Below are positions 16,179 to 23,969 of a stretch of DNA of 64,000 nt, in pieces. The DNA is from Fibrobacter succinogenes. GTDB taxonomy: Bacteria > Fibrobacterota > Fibrobacteria > Fibrobacterales > Fibrobacteraceae. The translations under genes and the position numbers were made by a program. The stretch covers positions 1 to 64,000 of the forward strand of contig CACWNW010000016.1 in assembly GCA_902762305.1 (NCBI GenBank), written 5' to 3'. How positions within the stretch are numbered: position 1 is the first letter of the stretch; each line of letters starts with the position of its first letter. The notes beneath the pieces were generated by a model that was not told where the DNA came from, ran no database searches, and saw only the letters and a program-made list of their open reading frames with translations.

Positions 16179-17210
16179 ATGAACCTGGACCTCTCCCGCC
16201 GCCTATCCATAGCGCCGATGCTCGACTGCACCGACCGCCACGAGCGCTACTTCCTGCGCCTGCTTTCGCGGAACATCCTGCTCTACAGCGAGATGGTGGT
16301 ATCGCACGCGCTGTTGCACTGCGAGAATACCGAACAGTTCCTCGGGCACGAACCCTTCGAGCAGCCTGCGGTATTGCAGCTCGGGGGCAGCAACCCCGCA
16401 GACCTCGCGCGGGCATCTAAACTCGTGGAGGCAGCGGATTTCCAGGAAGTGAACCTGAACTGCGGATGTCCTTCGGACCGCGTGCAGAACGGGAACTTCG
16501 GCGCATGCCTCATGAAGGATAAGAACCTTGTGGCCGATTGCTTCAAGGCCATGCAAGACGCAGTAAGCATCCCGGTCTCCATCAAGTGCCGCATCGGGGT
16601 CGACGAGTTCGACAGCTGGGAATTCTTCACCGATTTTGTACAAACTATCAGCAATGCGGGTTGCAAGGTTTTCATTGTCCATGCACGCAAGGCTTGGCTC
16701 CAGGGACTCAGTCCCAAGGAAAACCGCGAAGTCCCGCCGCTGCATTACGATTTCGTGCACCGCCTGAAGGCGGAGATGCCGGACCTGAACATCAGCATCA
16801 ACGGCGGCATCAAGACTCTCGACCAGGTGGAAGAGCAACTACAGGACCTGGACGGCGTGATGGTCGGGCGCGAAGCGTACGAGAACCCGTGGTTCCTGCG
16901 CGATGCCGACGAAAGAATTTTTAAAGACGTCCGCCCCGAGAGCGACAATCCCGCAGATATCATTGCAGGCAAGGCGCGGCCCGCCACCCGCAAGGCATTG
17001 CTCGAGGCCTACCTCCCCTACGTGGAGAAACAGACCGCCGAAGGCTGCCCCGCGACAATCCTCGTCCGCCACCTATACGGGCTATTCACCGGACTCCCCG
17101 GCGCCCGCAAGTACCGCCAGATGCTCAGCAATAACGCCCCGCGCGCCGCACAGTTCGGCGGGGCCGCGGCACTTATCCGGAGCGCGATGGACCAGGTCCA
17201 AGAATCGTAG
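16179..17210 (+). CDS. dusA: tRNA-dihydrouridine synthase A
   Basis: 343 residues. RRLSIAPMLDCTDRHERYF at the start is diagnostic of DusA, the FMN/NADPH enzyme that reduces U20/U20a in the tRNA D-loop. Also seen: NLNCGCPSDRVQNGNFGACL with the catalytic Cys near 100, IKCRIGVDEFDS near 141, HARKAWLQGLSPKENR near 175 and SINGGIKTLDQVEE near 212 for FMN phosphate binding. The C-terminal four-helix domain is present. An upstream ATG at 16134 would add 15 residues without homology, so the later ATG at 16179 is preferred; neither has a good ribosome site. Confidence 0.95.
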   Translation: MNLDLSRRLSIAPMLDCTDRHERYFLRLLSRNILLYSEMVVSHALLHCENTEQFLGHEPFEQPAVLQLGGSNPADLARASKLVEAADFQEVNLNCGCPSDRVQNGNFGACLMKDKNLVADCFKAMQDAVSIPVSIKCRIGVDEFDSWEFFTDFVQTISNAGCKVFIVHARKAWLQGLSPKENREVPPLHYDFVHRLKAEMPDLNISINGGIKTLDQVEEQLQDLDGVMVGREAYENPWFLRDADERIFKDVRPESDNPADIIAGKARPATRKALLEAYLPYVEKQTAEGCPATILVRHLYGLFTGLPGARKYRQMLSNNAPRAAQFGGAAALIRSAMDQVQES

Positions 17211-17219
17211 ACTTCCCGG

Positions 17220-18296
17220 CTATTCCAGGTAAACGACTTCGCCCATTTGCGGCATCAGGACGGGCTTCCCGGATTCTTCGGCAGCCCGCTTCGCATTTTC
17301 GAGAGGCTCACGGTAATCGTGCGTAGAAAGGCAGAACCGGGAATGATGGACCGTAAGGTAGCGGTTCGCCTTCAGGTCGCTCATGGCCTTCCCCAAAAAC
17401 TCGGGCATGGTATGCACGAATTCCCAGTCCTTGTTGTACTGGCCGTTTTCCAGGATGGCTAGGTCTATTCCCGGGAACCTTTCGCCTATCATCGCAAAAT
17501 GCTTGCCGTAGCCGGTATCGCCACCAATCCACACCGTACGCTTCGGAGTCTTCAGCACGAACGACGCCCACAGGGTCTTGTTCTGGCGCAGGTCACGGCC
17601 CGAAAAATGCCTCCCCGGAGTAGCAGTCACGGTAAACCCGCGCGCGACAGCGGAAAGCTTCTGCGTAGAACGTTCCCACCAGTCCAGCTCCACCAGTTTG
17701 TCCTCGGGGTACCCCCAGTATTCGAAATGCGACCCCACACCGAGCGGGCAGATGACCATCTTCACGCGGGGTTCCAACTCCGTTACGGCCTCGTAATCTA
17801 GGTGGTCCCAATGGTCATGGCTTATCACGAGGAAATCGATATCCGGGAAATCCGCGGGCTTGTAGACATCGGTCCCATTGAACATCTTGTTCGCGAACCC
17901 CACCGGCGAGCCGGAGTAGAGAATGGGGTCGACCAGGACCTTCTTCCCGGAAAGGTTCATGAGGTAGCTCGAATGCCCGAACCACACGATCCAGTCCTTC
18001 TCGTCCGGCAAGGCCTTCAAGTCCGTGCGGATGACCTGCATGGAATCCGGCACCCTCACCACGCCGTCCCCGCGGCCGAACAGGAAATCACGCCATATCT
18101 GGAGTTTGCTCTTGCCATCCTCCATCGTCGTTGTGGGTTCCAGGTTCACGAAATGTCTGTTTTGGTAATTCGGCGACTTCGATATGCGTTCCAGCCTTTC
18201 GCCCTCGGGAAGGCGCCCGAAACTCTTCTGGCTAATGAACAGCACTCCGCAATCTCCAAATATGAAAAGGATGGAAAGGAATATAGCTGCAATCAT
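17220..18296 (-). CDS. Metallo-beta-lactamase-fold hydrolase, NAPE-PLD/RomA-like, membrane-anchored
   Basis: 358 residues. An N-terminal hydrophobic segment (IMIAAIFLSILFIFGDCGVLF) anchors or exports the protein. The core has IVWFGHSSYLMNLSGKKVLVDP near 105 and the zinc motif SHDHWDHLD near 163, a fold like N-acyl-phosphatidylethanolamine phospholipase D and bacterial RomA-like proteins. GGDTGYGKHF near 262 and TVHHSRF near 314 supply further metal ligands. A phosphodiesterase on a lipid or similar substrate is likely, but the substrate is unknown. The ATG at 18296 is preferred to upstream GTG codons. Its end lies 9 bases from the dusA stop (convergent). Confidence 0.85.
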   Translation of the reverse strand: MIAAIFLSILFIFGDCGVLFISQKSFGRLPEGERLERISKSPNYQNRHFVNLEPTTTMEDGKSKLQIWRDFLFGRGDGVVRVPDSMQVIRTDLKALPDEKDWIVWFGHSSYLMNLSGKKVLVDPILYSGSPVGFANKMFNGTDVYKPADFPDIDFLVISHDHWDHLDYEAVTELEPRVKMVICPLGVGSHFEYWGYPEDKLVELDWWERSTQKLSAVARGFTVTATPGRHFSGRDLRQNKTLWASFVLKTPKRTVWIGGDTGYGKHFAMIGERFPGIDLAILENGQYNKDWEFVHTMPEFLGKAMSDLKANRYLTVHHSRFCLSTHDYREPLENAKRAAEESGKPVLMPQMGEVVYLE

Positions 18297-18385
18297 AATT
18301 TTTCTATTCCTACACACCACAAAGCAGAATATATATTAAATAAAATCAAAAACCCCCGCAAAAAATCCCTTTTTACCTCCGTCCC

Positions 18386-18414
18386 TTGACAAAACGGCAA
18401 AAAATTTCTCTATT
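18386..18414 (+). promoter_or_regulatory. Candidate sigma-70-type promoter of the small basic protein gene
   Basis: TTGACA at 18386-18391 is a perfect -35; 17 bases later TCTATT (18409-18414) is a weak -10. The gene at 18457 starts about 40 bases downstream with CGGAGATACA as ribosome site. Confidence 0.5.
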
Positions 18415-18456
18415 TGGGTGCACATTTTTAAGTTTAACCCTTAACGGAGATACAAC

Positions 18457-18552
18457 ATGCCTTGCGGAAAGAAAAGAAAGCGCAGGAAGATTGCGACTCA
18501 CAAGCGTAAAAAGCGCCGTCGTCGTGACCGTCACAAAAAGAAACTTCGCTAA
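18457..18552 (+). CDS. 31-residue AURKAIP1/COX24-domain protein (bS22/mS38-like ribosome-associated protein)
   Basis: The sequence opens MPCGKKRKRRKIATHKRKK and is almost entirely Lys/Arg/His. It is nearly the same as the MPSGKKRKRHK-type small proteins of Bacteroidota, which carry the AURKAIP1/COX24 domain; relatives are mitochondrial mS38 and mycobacterial bS22, which bind the small ribosomal subunit at the decoding end of helix 44. GGAG sits upstream of the ATG at 18457, a TTGACA promoter lies before it and a terminator follows. It is easily missed because of its length. Confidence 0.85.
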   Translation: MPCGKKRKRRKIATHKRKKRRRRDRHKKKLR

Positions 18553-18585
18553 TATCCGTTAGCATTTTCTTGTGATTTCCTAAAG

Positions 18586-18610
18586 ACGGAGTGAAAAAAC
18601 TCCGTTTTTT
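18586..18610 (+). terminator. Terminator after the small basic protein gene
   Basis: ACGGAG (18586-18591) pairs with CTCCGT (18600-18605) around an A-rich loop and runs into T residues. It separates the 31-codon gene from the carbamoyltransferase gene. Confidence 0.8.
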
Positions 18611-18648
18611 AGTTTTTTTCATTAAAGGGCTTGCCCAAAGGACTGAAG

Positions 18649-19608
18649 ATGATCGATCGCAACAAGCATTTCCTCCGCCTCATGGACTGGAGCGAAGAAA
18701 AGATCCTGGAAACCGTCGAGATTGCCTCGCGCCTCAAGAAAGAGGTCCATGCGGGCAAGGTATCCGACCGTCTGCACGGCCAGAACATCGCCATGTTCTT
18801 CGAGAAGCCCTCCCTGCGAACCATCACCACTTTCCAGGTGGGCATGAACCAGCTCGGCGGCCATGCCGTGCTGCTCGCCCCGGATTCCATCGGGCTCGGC
18901 AAGCGCGAAAGCGTGAAGGACGTCGCCCGCTGCCTCAGCCGCTGGGTGAACGCAATCGTGGTCCGCTGCTTCAAGCAGCAGCTCGTGGAAGAACTCGCCG
19001 AATTCGGTAGCGTCCCCGTAGTGAACGCCCTGACCGACGACTGCCACCCCTGCCAGGCCATCGCCTTCGCGCAGATGATTTCCGAAAACCTCGGCGGTTT
19101 CAAGAACGCCGACGGCAAGCCGAAGACTGTCGCCTTCATCGGTGACGGCAACAACGTCGCAAACTCCTTCCTCGCCCTCGCCTCCAAGGTGGGCATGAAC
19201 TTCACGCTCGCCTGCCCCAAAGGTTTCGAGCAGCCGAAGAGCGTTGTGGAAGAAGCCGCCGACGGCCTCAAGAAGCACGGCTGCCAGTACCGTGTGTTCA
19301 ACGACCCGAAGGAAGCCGTCAAGGACGCCGACATCCTCTATAGCGACGTGTGGGTCTCCATGGGCCAGGAAGGCGAAAAGGCCACGAAGCAGAGCCACTT
19401 CTTGCCGTTCCAGATCAACGACGAACTTCTGAAGCTCGCTCCGGCACACTGCAAGGTGAGCCACTGCCTCCCCGCACACCGCGGCGAAGAAATCACGGAC
19501 TCCGTGATGGACAACCTCGACGTGAACATGAGCTTCGAAGAAGCGGAGAACCGCCTGCATGCGCACAAAGCTGTTCTCTGGCAAGTCATGCCGCCGTTTT
19601 CCCGATAA
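18649..19608 (+). CDS. argF: Ornithine carbamoyltransferase
   Basis: 319 residues. It joins carbamoyl phosphate and ornithine to citrulline in arginine synthesis. Seen: FFEKPSLRTITTF near residue 51 (carbamoyl-phosphate loop; the usual STRTR is SLRTI here), HPCQAIAFAQM near 128 (HPxQ), IGDGNNVANSFL near 161, and SHCLPAHRGEEI near 275, where HCLP and the absence of aspartate-carbamoyltransferase features mark an OTC. The SMG loop appears as WVSMGQEGE near 245. The loop variant (Leu for Thr, Ile for Arg) is worth noting, since N-acetyl/N-succinylornithine carbamoyltransferases also vary there. AAAGGA precedes the ATG. Confidence 0.88.
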   Translation: MIDRNKHFLRLMDWSEEKILETVEIASRLKKEVHAGKVSDRLHGQNIAMFFEKPSLRTITTFQVGMNQLGGHAVLLAPDSIGLGKRESVKDVARCLSRWVNAIVVRCFKQQLVEELAEFGSVPVVNALTDDCHPCQAIAFAQMISENLGGFKNADGKPKTVAFIGDGNNVANSFLALASKVGMNFTLACPKGFEQPKSVVEEAADGLKKHGCQYRVFNDPKEAVKDADILYSDVWVSMGQEGEKATKQSHFLPFQINDELLKLAPAHCKVSHCLPAHRGEEITDSVMDNLDVNMSFEEAENRLHAHKAVLWQVMPPFSR

Positions 19609-19644
19609 GCTTCGCTATACAGCGTTGTTCGGCCTCTCACGTAC

Positions 19645-19812
19645 CTTTTAGTACGCTACGAGGCCTCGCGCCTTGTCTAGCTCGCTTCTCTGAAAAACGG
19701 GTTCTCCTAATTAGATTTTCTTAATTTATAGCCGTCCTTATGGATGGCTATTTTAGTACGCTACAGGCGACCGACGCTTCGTCTCACTCGTTTCTTAAAC
19801 GAAATGCGTTTT
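19645..19812. repeat. Two diverged copies of a TTTTAGTACGCTAC repeat
   Basis: TTTTAGTACGCTAC occurs at about 19647 and 19753, each followed by a G/C-rich word, (C)CTT/CTTCGTCT and CTCGYTTCT, ending in a run of A with ACG or ACGAAATGCG. The two copies are in the same direction, about 105 bp apart. Confidence 0.45.
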
Positions 19813-19839
19813 TTATAAAACTTTGATTTTATGCGAAAA

Positions 19840-19865
19840 TCCCGCCGGTCGGCGGGACTTTTTTT
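19840..19865. terminator. Strong terminator between argF and trpS
   Basis: TCCCGCC (19840-19846) and GGCGGGA (19851-19857) form a 7-bp GC-rich stem with loop GGTC, followed by CTTTTTTTT on the plus strand. The A-run before the stem could make it act in both directions. Confidence 0.85.
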
Positions 19866-19892
19866 GCAATTAATTTTCGCGAGCGGTCTTCT

Positions 19893-19986
19893 GTGAACGG
19901 GAAAGGCTCGTATTAACGAGCCTTTGCAGTGAGAGCGAGTGAGAAACCGGAGGTCTCGTCACCCGAAATGTCGAACGAGCGGTCGC
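19893..19986 (+). repeat. Structured intergenic repeat, copy D
   Basis: GTGAACGGG, a 9-bp stem AAAGGCTCG (19902-19910) / CGAGCCTTT (19917-19925) with loop TATTAA, then GTGAGAGCGAGTGAGAAACCGGAG and GTCGAACGAGCGGTCGC. This is the longest perfect stem of the family. Confidence 0.65.
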
Positions 19987-20004
19987 TTAAACGAGCGGTC
20001 TTCC

Positions 20005-20096
20005 GTGAGCAACAAACCCCTGTTACTAAACAGGGGCGGTTGCGAGAGCGAGCGCATTCCGGAGTAATTTAATACTCAAGTGTAGCGCGAGCGGTC
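20005..20096 (+). repeat. Structured intergenic repeat, copy C
   Basis: GTGAGCAACAAA, an 8-bp stem CCCCTGTT (20017-20024) / AACAGGGG (20029-20036) with loop ACTA, then GGTTGCGAGAGCGAGCGCATTCCGGAGTA and GTGTAGCGCGAGCGGTC. It follows copy D in tandem and ends at the trpS stop codon. Confidence 0.65.
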
Positions 20097-21092
20097 TTAA
20101 TACGTTCCTAACAAAGAGCGGACCTTTTCCATCATCGCCTTGGACTTCACGCGGGCCTTCTCCTTGCCGTACGCGAGAATCTTGTCGATTTCCTCGGTGT
20201 GGTTCAGCAAGTAGAAGTACTTTTCGCGGGCAGCACCCAGGTGTTCTTCGAGAACGTTCTGGAGTTCCTGCTTCGCGTGTCCCCAGCCCATGCCACCGGC
20301 GCGATAGCGGGCGGCAAGCGCTTCGGTCTGTTCCGGCGTTGCGAACAACTTATAAAGCTTGAACACGTTGCAGGTATCGGGGTCCTTCGGTTCCTCGATG
20401 CCCTGGGAGTTCGTGACAATCTTGCCGATTTTCTTCTTCAAGGCCTTGCTCTCGAGGAAGATGTCGATGACGTTGTCGTAGGACTTGCTCATCTTGCGGC
20501 CGTCGAGACCGGGGATGATACCCGTCGTTTCCTGGAACACCGGTTCCGGAATCGTGAAGACGTCTTCGCCGAAATGCTTGTTGAACTTGATGGCGATGTC
20601 GCGTGCGAATTCCACGTGCTGCTTCTGGTCCTTGCCCACGGGCACGATGTCGGCGCTGAACATCAGGATGTCGGCGTCCATCAGGCACGGGTAGCAGTAG
20701 AGGCCCATGTTCACGTTCGCATCCGGATCCTCGCCGGCGGCTTCGTTCTTCGCCACCTTGTCCTTGTAAGCGTGGGCGCGGTTCATGAATCCCTTCGGCG
20801 TAAAGCAGCTCAAAGCCCAGCTGAGTTCGAAGATTTCGGGAATATCGCTCTGCTTGTAGAACAGGCCTTCTTCGGGGTTCAAACCGAGAGCAAGCCAGGT
20901 CGCCGCAATCTTGTAGATGTTCGCACGCATCTCGGCACCGTTCTGCACGGTGGTAAGAGCGTGGTAGTCGGCGATGAAGTAGACCGTATCGTAAGTCTTC
21001 GAAAGTTCGAGGGCGGGACGGATAGCACCGAGGTAGTTACCCAGGTGAGGAGTGCCGGTGGGCTTGATGCCCGTAAGGGATATCTTTTTCAT
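20097..21092 (-). CDS. trpS: Tryptophanyl-tRNA synthetase
   Basis: 331 residues, the usual length for this class I synthetase. SLTGIKPTGTPHLGNYLGAI near residue 5 is the HIGH region in its PHLGN form, FIADYHALT near 40 binds the amino acid and adenylate, and GRKMSKSYDNVIDIF near 195 is the KMSKS loop. FTIPEPVFQE and KDPDTCNVFKLYKLF are further TrpS landmarks. It charges tRNA-Trp in the cytoplasm. The gene is divergent from the RNase D gene, with about 80 bp between starts. Confidence 0.96.
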   Translation of the reverse strand: MKKISLTGIKPTGTPHLGNYLGAIRPALELSKTYDTVYFIADYHALTTVQNGAEMRANIYKIAATWLALGLNPEEGLFYKQSDIPEIFELSWALSCFTPKGFMNRAHAYKDKVAKNEAAGEDPDANVNMGLYCYPCLMDADILMFSADIVPVGKDQKQHVEFARDIAIKFNKHFGEDVFTIPEPVFQETTGIIPGLDGRKMSKSYDNVIDIFLESKALKKKIGKIVTNSQGIEEPKDPDTCNVFKLYKLFATPEQTEALAARYRAGGMGWGHAKQELQNVLEEHLGAAREKYFYLLNHTEEIDKILAYGKEKARVKSKAMMEKVRSLLGTY

Positions 21093-21172
21093 GGGCGCAA
21101 ATATAGAAAACAGAATGGTTTGTCCACAGTTCGATGCCCACCTCTCCAGTTATTTATTTAAATTTACCGAAA

Positions 21173-22330
21173 ATGATGCAAAACGAGAAATATATCCTAG
21201 TCGACAACGAAGAATCCCTGGCAAACCTGCTGGCGGATCTCGAGCAGTACGACATGGCCGCAGTCGATACTGAAGCCGACTCCATGCATCACTATGTCGC
21301 GCGGCTCTGCCTTATCCAAATAACTATCGGCGAACACCACTACATTGTAGACCCGCTGTGTGACACCGACATTTCGCCGCTGTTCAAGACCCGCGCCATG
21401 CAGACCGTCATTTTCCACGGTGCGGACTACGACCTGCGGCTCCTGTGGCAGACCTACGGGTTCTCGCCGAAAAACATTTTCGACACGATGCTCGCCGCAA
21501 AGTTTTTAGGAGCGGAGCACCTGGGCCTCGCCGACCTCGTACGGGAGTACTTCGGCGACGAACTGAAAAAAGAAAACCAGCGCGCCGACTGGACCATAAG
21601 GCCCCTGCCGCTCGAGATGTGCGAATACGCCATCCACGACACTTTCTACCTGCACGAACTGTGCGCCATCCTTTCGGAAAAGCTCATCGCGGCCGGACGC
21701 CTCGACTGGCTCATGGAACAGTGCCAAGCCCTGATCGAGCATGCCAAGATGCCCAGCGAAAAGACGCGCGAGCACTGGCGGCTCACCGGCTCCAGCCTAT
21801 TCAACCCCTGCGGGCTCAACATCCTGAAGCACCTCTGGGAATGGCGCGAAAAGCAGGCCGAACTCATGGACAGGCCTCCCTACAAGGTCATGCCCGCAGA
21901 ACTCATGCTTGCCATCGTGCGCTCGGCACAGGCGCATTTCCCCGACGTGAAGGTGGAACACCTCCCCAAGCTCCCGAGAAATTTCCGGGACGAGCGTCTG
22001 GAATCCTTCAAGGAAATGCTGCAGGCGGCAATCTCCACACCGGAATGCGAGTGGCCCGAACGCCTGCCGAAGGCCCCGCCTCCGCCAGTGGTCCCCCATT
22101 CCGAACTGCTCGCCGCCCTCAAGTTCTGGCGCGACGAAGAAGCCGAAAAAGAACACCTCGACCCGTCGCTCCTCGCGAACAGGGCCCAGCTCATCTGGCT
22201 TGCCGCACCGGGATGCATGGCCTGGGAAGAACGCTACGCCGAAGCCCACCTGATGAACTGGCAAAAGAATATCTGGAACCGCATCCTCCGCGAAAAGCTC
22301 CCCACGGCAAAACGTATCGGCGAGGACTAG
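21173..22330 (+). CDS. rnd: Ribonuclease D
   Basis: 385 residues. The DEDDy 3'-5' exonuclease core is clear: MAAVDTEADSMHHY (Exo I), VIFHGADYDLRLLW (Exo II) and EMCEYAIHDTFYL (Exo III with Tyr and Asp). An HRDC-like helical domain follows (PPYKVMPAELMLAIVRSAQ). RNase D trims tRNA precursors and other small RNAs. The start is uncertain: the ATG pair at 21173/21176 begins the conserved sequence, while an ATG at 21134 adds a run that looks like promoter DNA. It leads a co-directional run with the next gene 3 bases away. Confidence 0.92.
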   Translation: MMQNEKYILVDNEESLANLLADLEQYDMAAVDTEADSMHHYVARLCLIQITIGEHHYIVDPLCDTDISPLFKTRAMQTVIFHGADYDLRLLWQTYGFSPKNIFDTMLAAKFLGAEHLGLADLVREYFGDELKKENQRADWTIRPLPLEMCEYAIHDTFYLHELCAILSEKLIAAGRLDWLMEQCQALIEHAKMPSEKTREHWRLTGSSLFNPCGLNILKHLWEWREKQAELMDRPPYKVMPAELMLAIVRSAQAHFPDVKVEHLPKLPRNFRDERLESFKEMLQAAISTPECEWPERLPKAPPPPVVPHSELLAALKFWRDEEAEKEHLDPSLLANRAQLIWLAAPGCMAWEERYAEAHLMNWQKNIWNRILREKLPTAKRIGED

Positions 22331-22333
22331 CCT

Positions 22334-22924
22334 ATGAGTTTGCTACCGGCAATCGCCATCTGCATCCTGGTCATGCTCGTTTTCGGGAGTAGCCCCATCG
22401 TGGAGCTCGTCCTCAAGAAGCGTCGCGAAAAGAGGGGCGAAGACATCATCAAGGACCCCTGGACCGAGATACACGAAATCCCCGGCTACAGGGACGCGCG
22501 CAACATCGCGGCGTTCTACCCCGTCAAGGGTGAGCCCAACATCAAGCCCATCATCCAGGAACTGGCCATCGAGGGCCGCCTGCTGCTCCCGCGTTGCGAG
22601 GGCGACGGCATCATGAATTTCTACAAGGTAAGCAGCCTGCGCAAGGACCTGGTCAAGGGGCATTTCGGCATCATGGAGCCCCGCGAGGGCCTCGAAAAGT
22701 TCGAAGGCGACATTCCCGTGTTCCTCGTCCCCGGAGTGAAGTTCAACTGGGACGGCTGCCGCATTGGCCACGGGAAGGGCTACTACGACAGGTTCCTCCC
22801 CAAGTACCCCAGGGCCTACAAGGCCGGCATCGCCACGCCCGCACAGATTTCGAAGGAGCCGCTAGCACAGAAGGAAACCGACGTCAGGATGGACGTCGTC
22901 ATCGCCTGCAAGGAACTGTACTAG
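22334..22924 (+). CDS. 5-formyltetrahydrofolate cyclo-ligase with an N-terminal membrane segment
   Basis: 196 residues. The C-terminal two-thirds fit the 5-FTHF cyclo-ligase family: ARNIAAFYPVKGEPNIKPII, RLLLPRCEGDGIMNFYKV, LVPGVKFNWDGCRIGHGKGYYDRFL (the nucleotide/folate motif) and a closing KETDVRMDVVIA. It converts 5-formyl-THF to 5,10-methenyl-THF. The N-terminus is odd: instead of the usual K..LR..L..R helix there is a hydrophobic segment (LLPAIAICILVMLVFG) and a basic patch KKRREKR, so the enzyme seems membrane-anchored. It starts 3 bases after the rnd stop, so the two are co-transcribed. Confidence 0.82.
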   Translation: MSLLPAIAICILVMLVFGSSPIVELVLKKRREKRGEDIIKDPWTEIHEIPGYRDARNIAAFYPVKGEPNIKPIIQELAIEGRLLLPRCEGDGIMNFYKVSSLRKDLVKGHFGIMEPREGLEKFEGDIPVFLVPGVKFNWDGCRIGHGKGYYDRFLPKYPRAYKAGIATPAQISKEPLAQKETDVRMDVVIACKELY

Positions 22925-22969
22925 AGGCAGCAAAAGCACTTAAAACAAGGTAAAAAACGGAGTTATTCA

Positions 22970-23914
22970 ATGGTTTTCAACAATGACGGCAACCGTCGCG
23001 GTTTCAGCAGCGACCGCAGGCAAGGATTCGGACACGAACGCCGGTTCGAAAAGAGGTTCGACAACAGGAACGACAGCCGCGGCGAAAACAGGTTCGAGAA
23101 CCGTTTCGAGAACAGGCGCCCTGCACCGGACAAGGTGATTACAGCAATGGGCGACGCGGATTCGCAACCGCAGGTCGCCGTCGGCGGCATCAAGGAAGTC
23201 ACCGAGCTCTTGACCAAGGAACCGCTGAAGGTCCACCGCGTGCTGTTCATGCACCAGTCGGGCAACCCCAAGCTCTACGAGCTCCAGAAGCTCGCCAAGC
23301 GTTCGCATGTACACGTGCAGCAGGTCGACTCGAAGATCCTCGACAGCTACGCCCGCCCGAACCAGGGCGTGGTCGCGCTCATGAACGAGAAGGAACTCCT
23401 GAACTGGATGGACGTGCGCGAAGAACTGTTCCAGGCAAAGGAAAAGGGCGAAAAGAAGCTTATCGCCGTCGCGACGAACATCGAAGACCCGCGCAACCTC
23501 GGCGCCTGCATCCGCAGCTGCCTCGCGCTGGGTGTCGACCTGTTCCTGATCCCCGCGAAGGGAATGTGCGGGATTACCCCGAGCGTGGCCCGCACCTCTG
23601 CCGGCGCCCTCGAAAAGATGCGCGTTTGCAGGCCCGATAACCTCGAGGCCGCCGTCGGTGAACTCAAGATGGCGGGCTACCAGATTCTCGGGCTCGACGC
23701 CGACACCGAAACAAACCTCGCCGATTTCAAGTTCCAGGACCAGGCCGTGATTGCCGTCGGCGGCGAAGACGTGGGCCTCCCGCCGTTCATCAAGAAGCAG
23801 TGCGACGCTGTGCTGCGCATCCCGATGATGCCCGAAGCCCATTCCTACAACGCATCTGTAGCCCTTTCCCTCGGACTTTACGAATTTGCGAGGCTCCGCA
23901 TCAAGACCCCCTAG
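22970..23914 (+). CDS. TrmH/SpoU-family RNA 2'-O-methyltransferase with a basic Asn/Arg-rich N-terminus
   Basis: 314 residues. Residues 1-52 are low complexity, rich in Arg, Asn, Phe and Gly with repeated (R)FENRF units, like an RNA-binding tail. Then come an RlmB-type substrate-binding domain (about 65-145; KVHRVLFMHQSGNPKLYELQ) and a SPOUT domain with ATNIEDPRNLGACIRSCLALG, AVGGEDVGLPP and IPMMPEAHSYNASVALSLGLYE, the knot motifs that bind S-adenosylmethionine. It probably methylates rRNA or tRNA ribose; the target cannot be chosen. It lies 45 bases after the cyclo-ligase in the same run. Confidence 0.9.
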   Translation: MVFNNDGNRRGFSSDRRQGFGHERRFEKRFDNRNDSRGENRFENRFENRRPAPDKVITAMGDADSQPQVAVGGIKEVTELLTKEPLKVHRVLFMHQSGNPKLYELQKLAKRSHVHVQQVDSKILDSYARPNQGVVALMNEKELLNWMDVREELFQAKEKGEKKLIAVATNIEDPRNLGACIRSCLALGVDLFLIPAKGMCGITPSVARTSAGALEKMRVCRPDNLEAAVGELKMAGYQILGLDADTETNLADFKFQDQAVIAVGGEDVGLPPFIKKQCDAVLRIPMMPEAHSYNASVALSLGLYEFARLRIKTP

Positions 23915-23969
23915 ACGGGGAGCGCCCGATAAAATTATCTTGAAACCATAAACAGAACAGAGGTCTCTT

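Larger units (their letters stand above)
19609..20096. other. Repeat-rich non-coding region between two convergent genes
   Basis: No gene is seen. It contains a hairpin CGTACCTTTTAGTACG near 19639, two diverged copies of a TTTTAGTACGCTAC...CGCTTCGTCT-type repeat (about 19645-19700 and 19752-19812), a strong terminator at 19840-19865 and two tandem copies of the structured repeat (19893-19986 and 20005-20096), the last of which abuts the trpS stop. Confidence 0.7.

Noticed and set aside
19609-20096. A hidden small gene between argF and trpS
   Set aside because: All frames are short and broken; the sequence is explained by repeats and a terminator.
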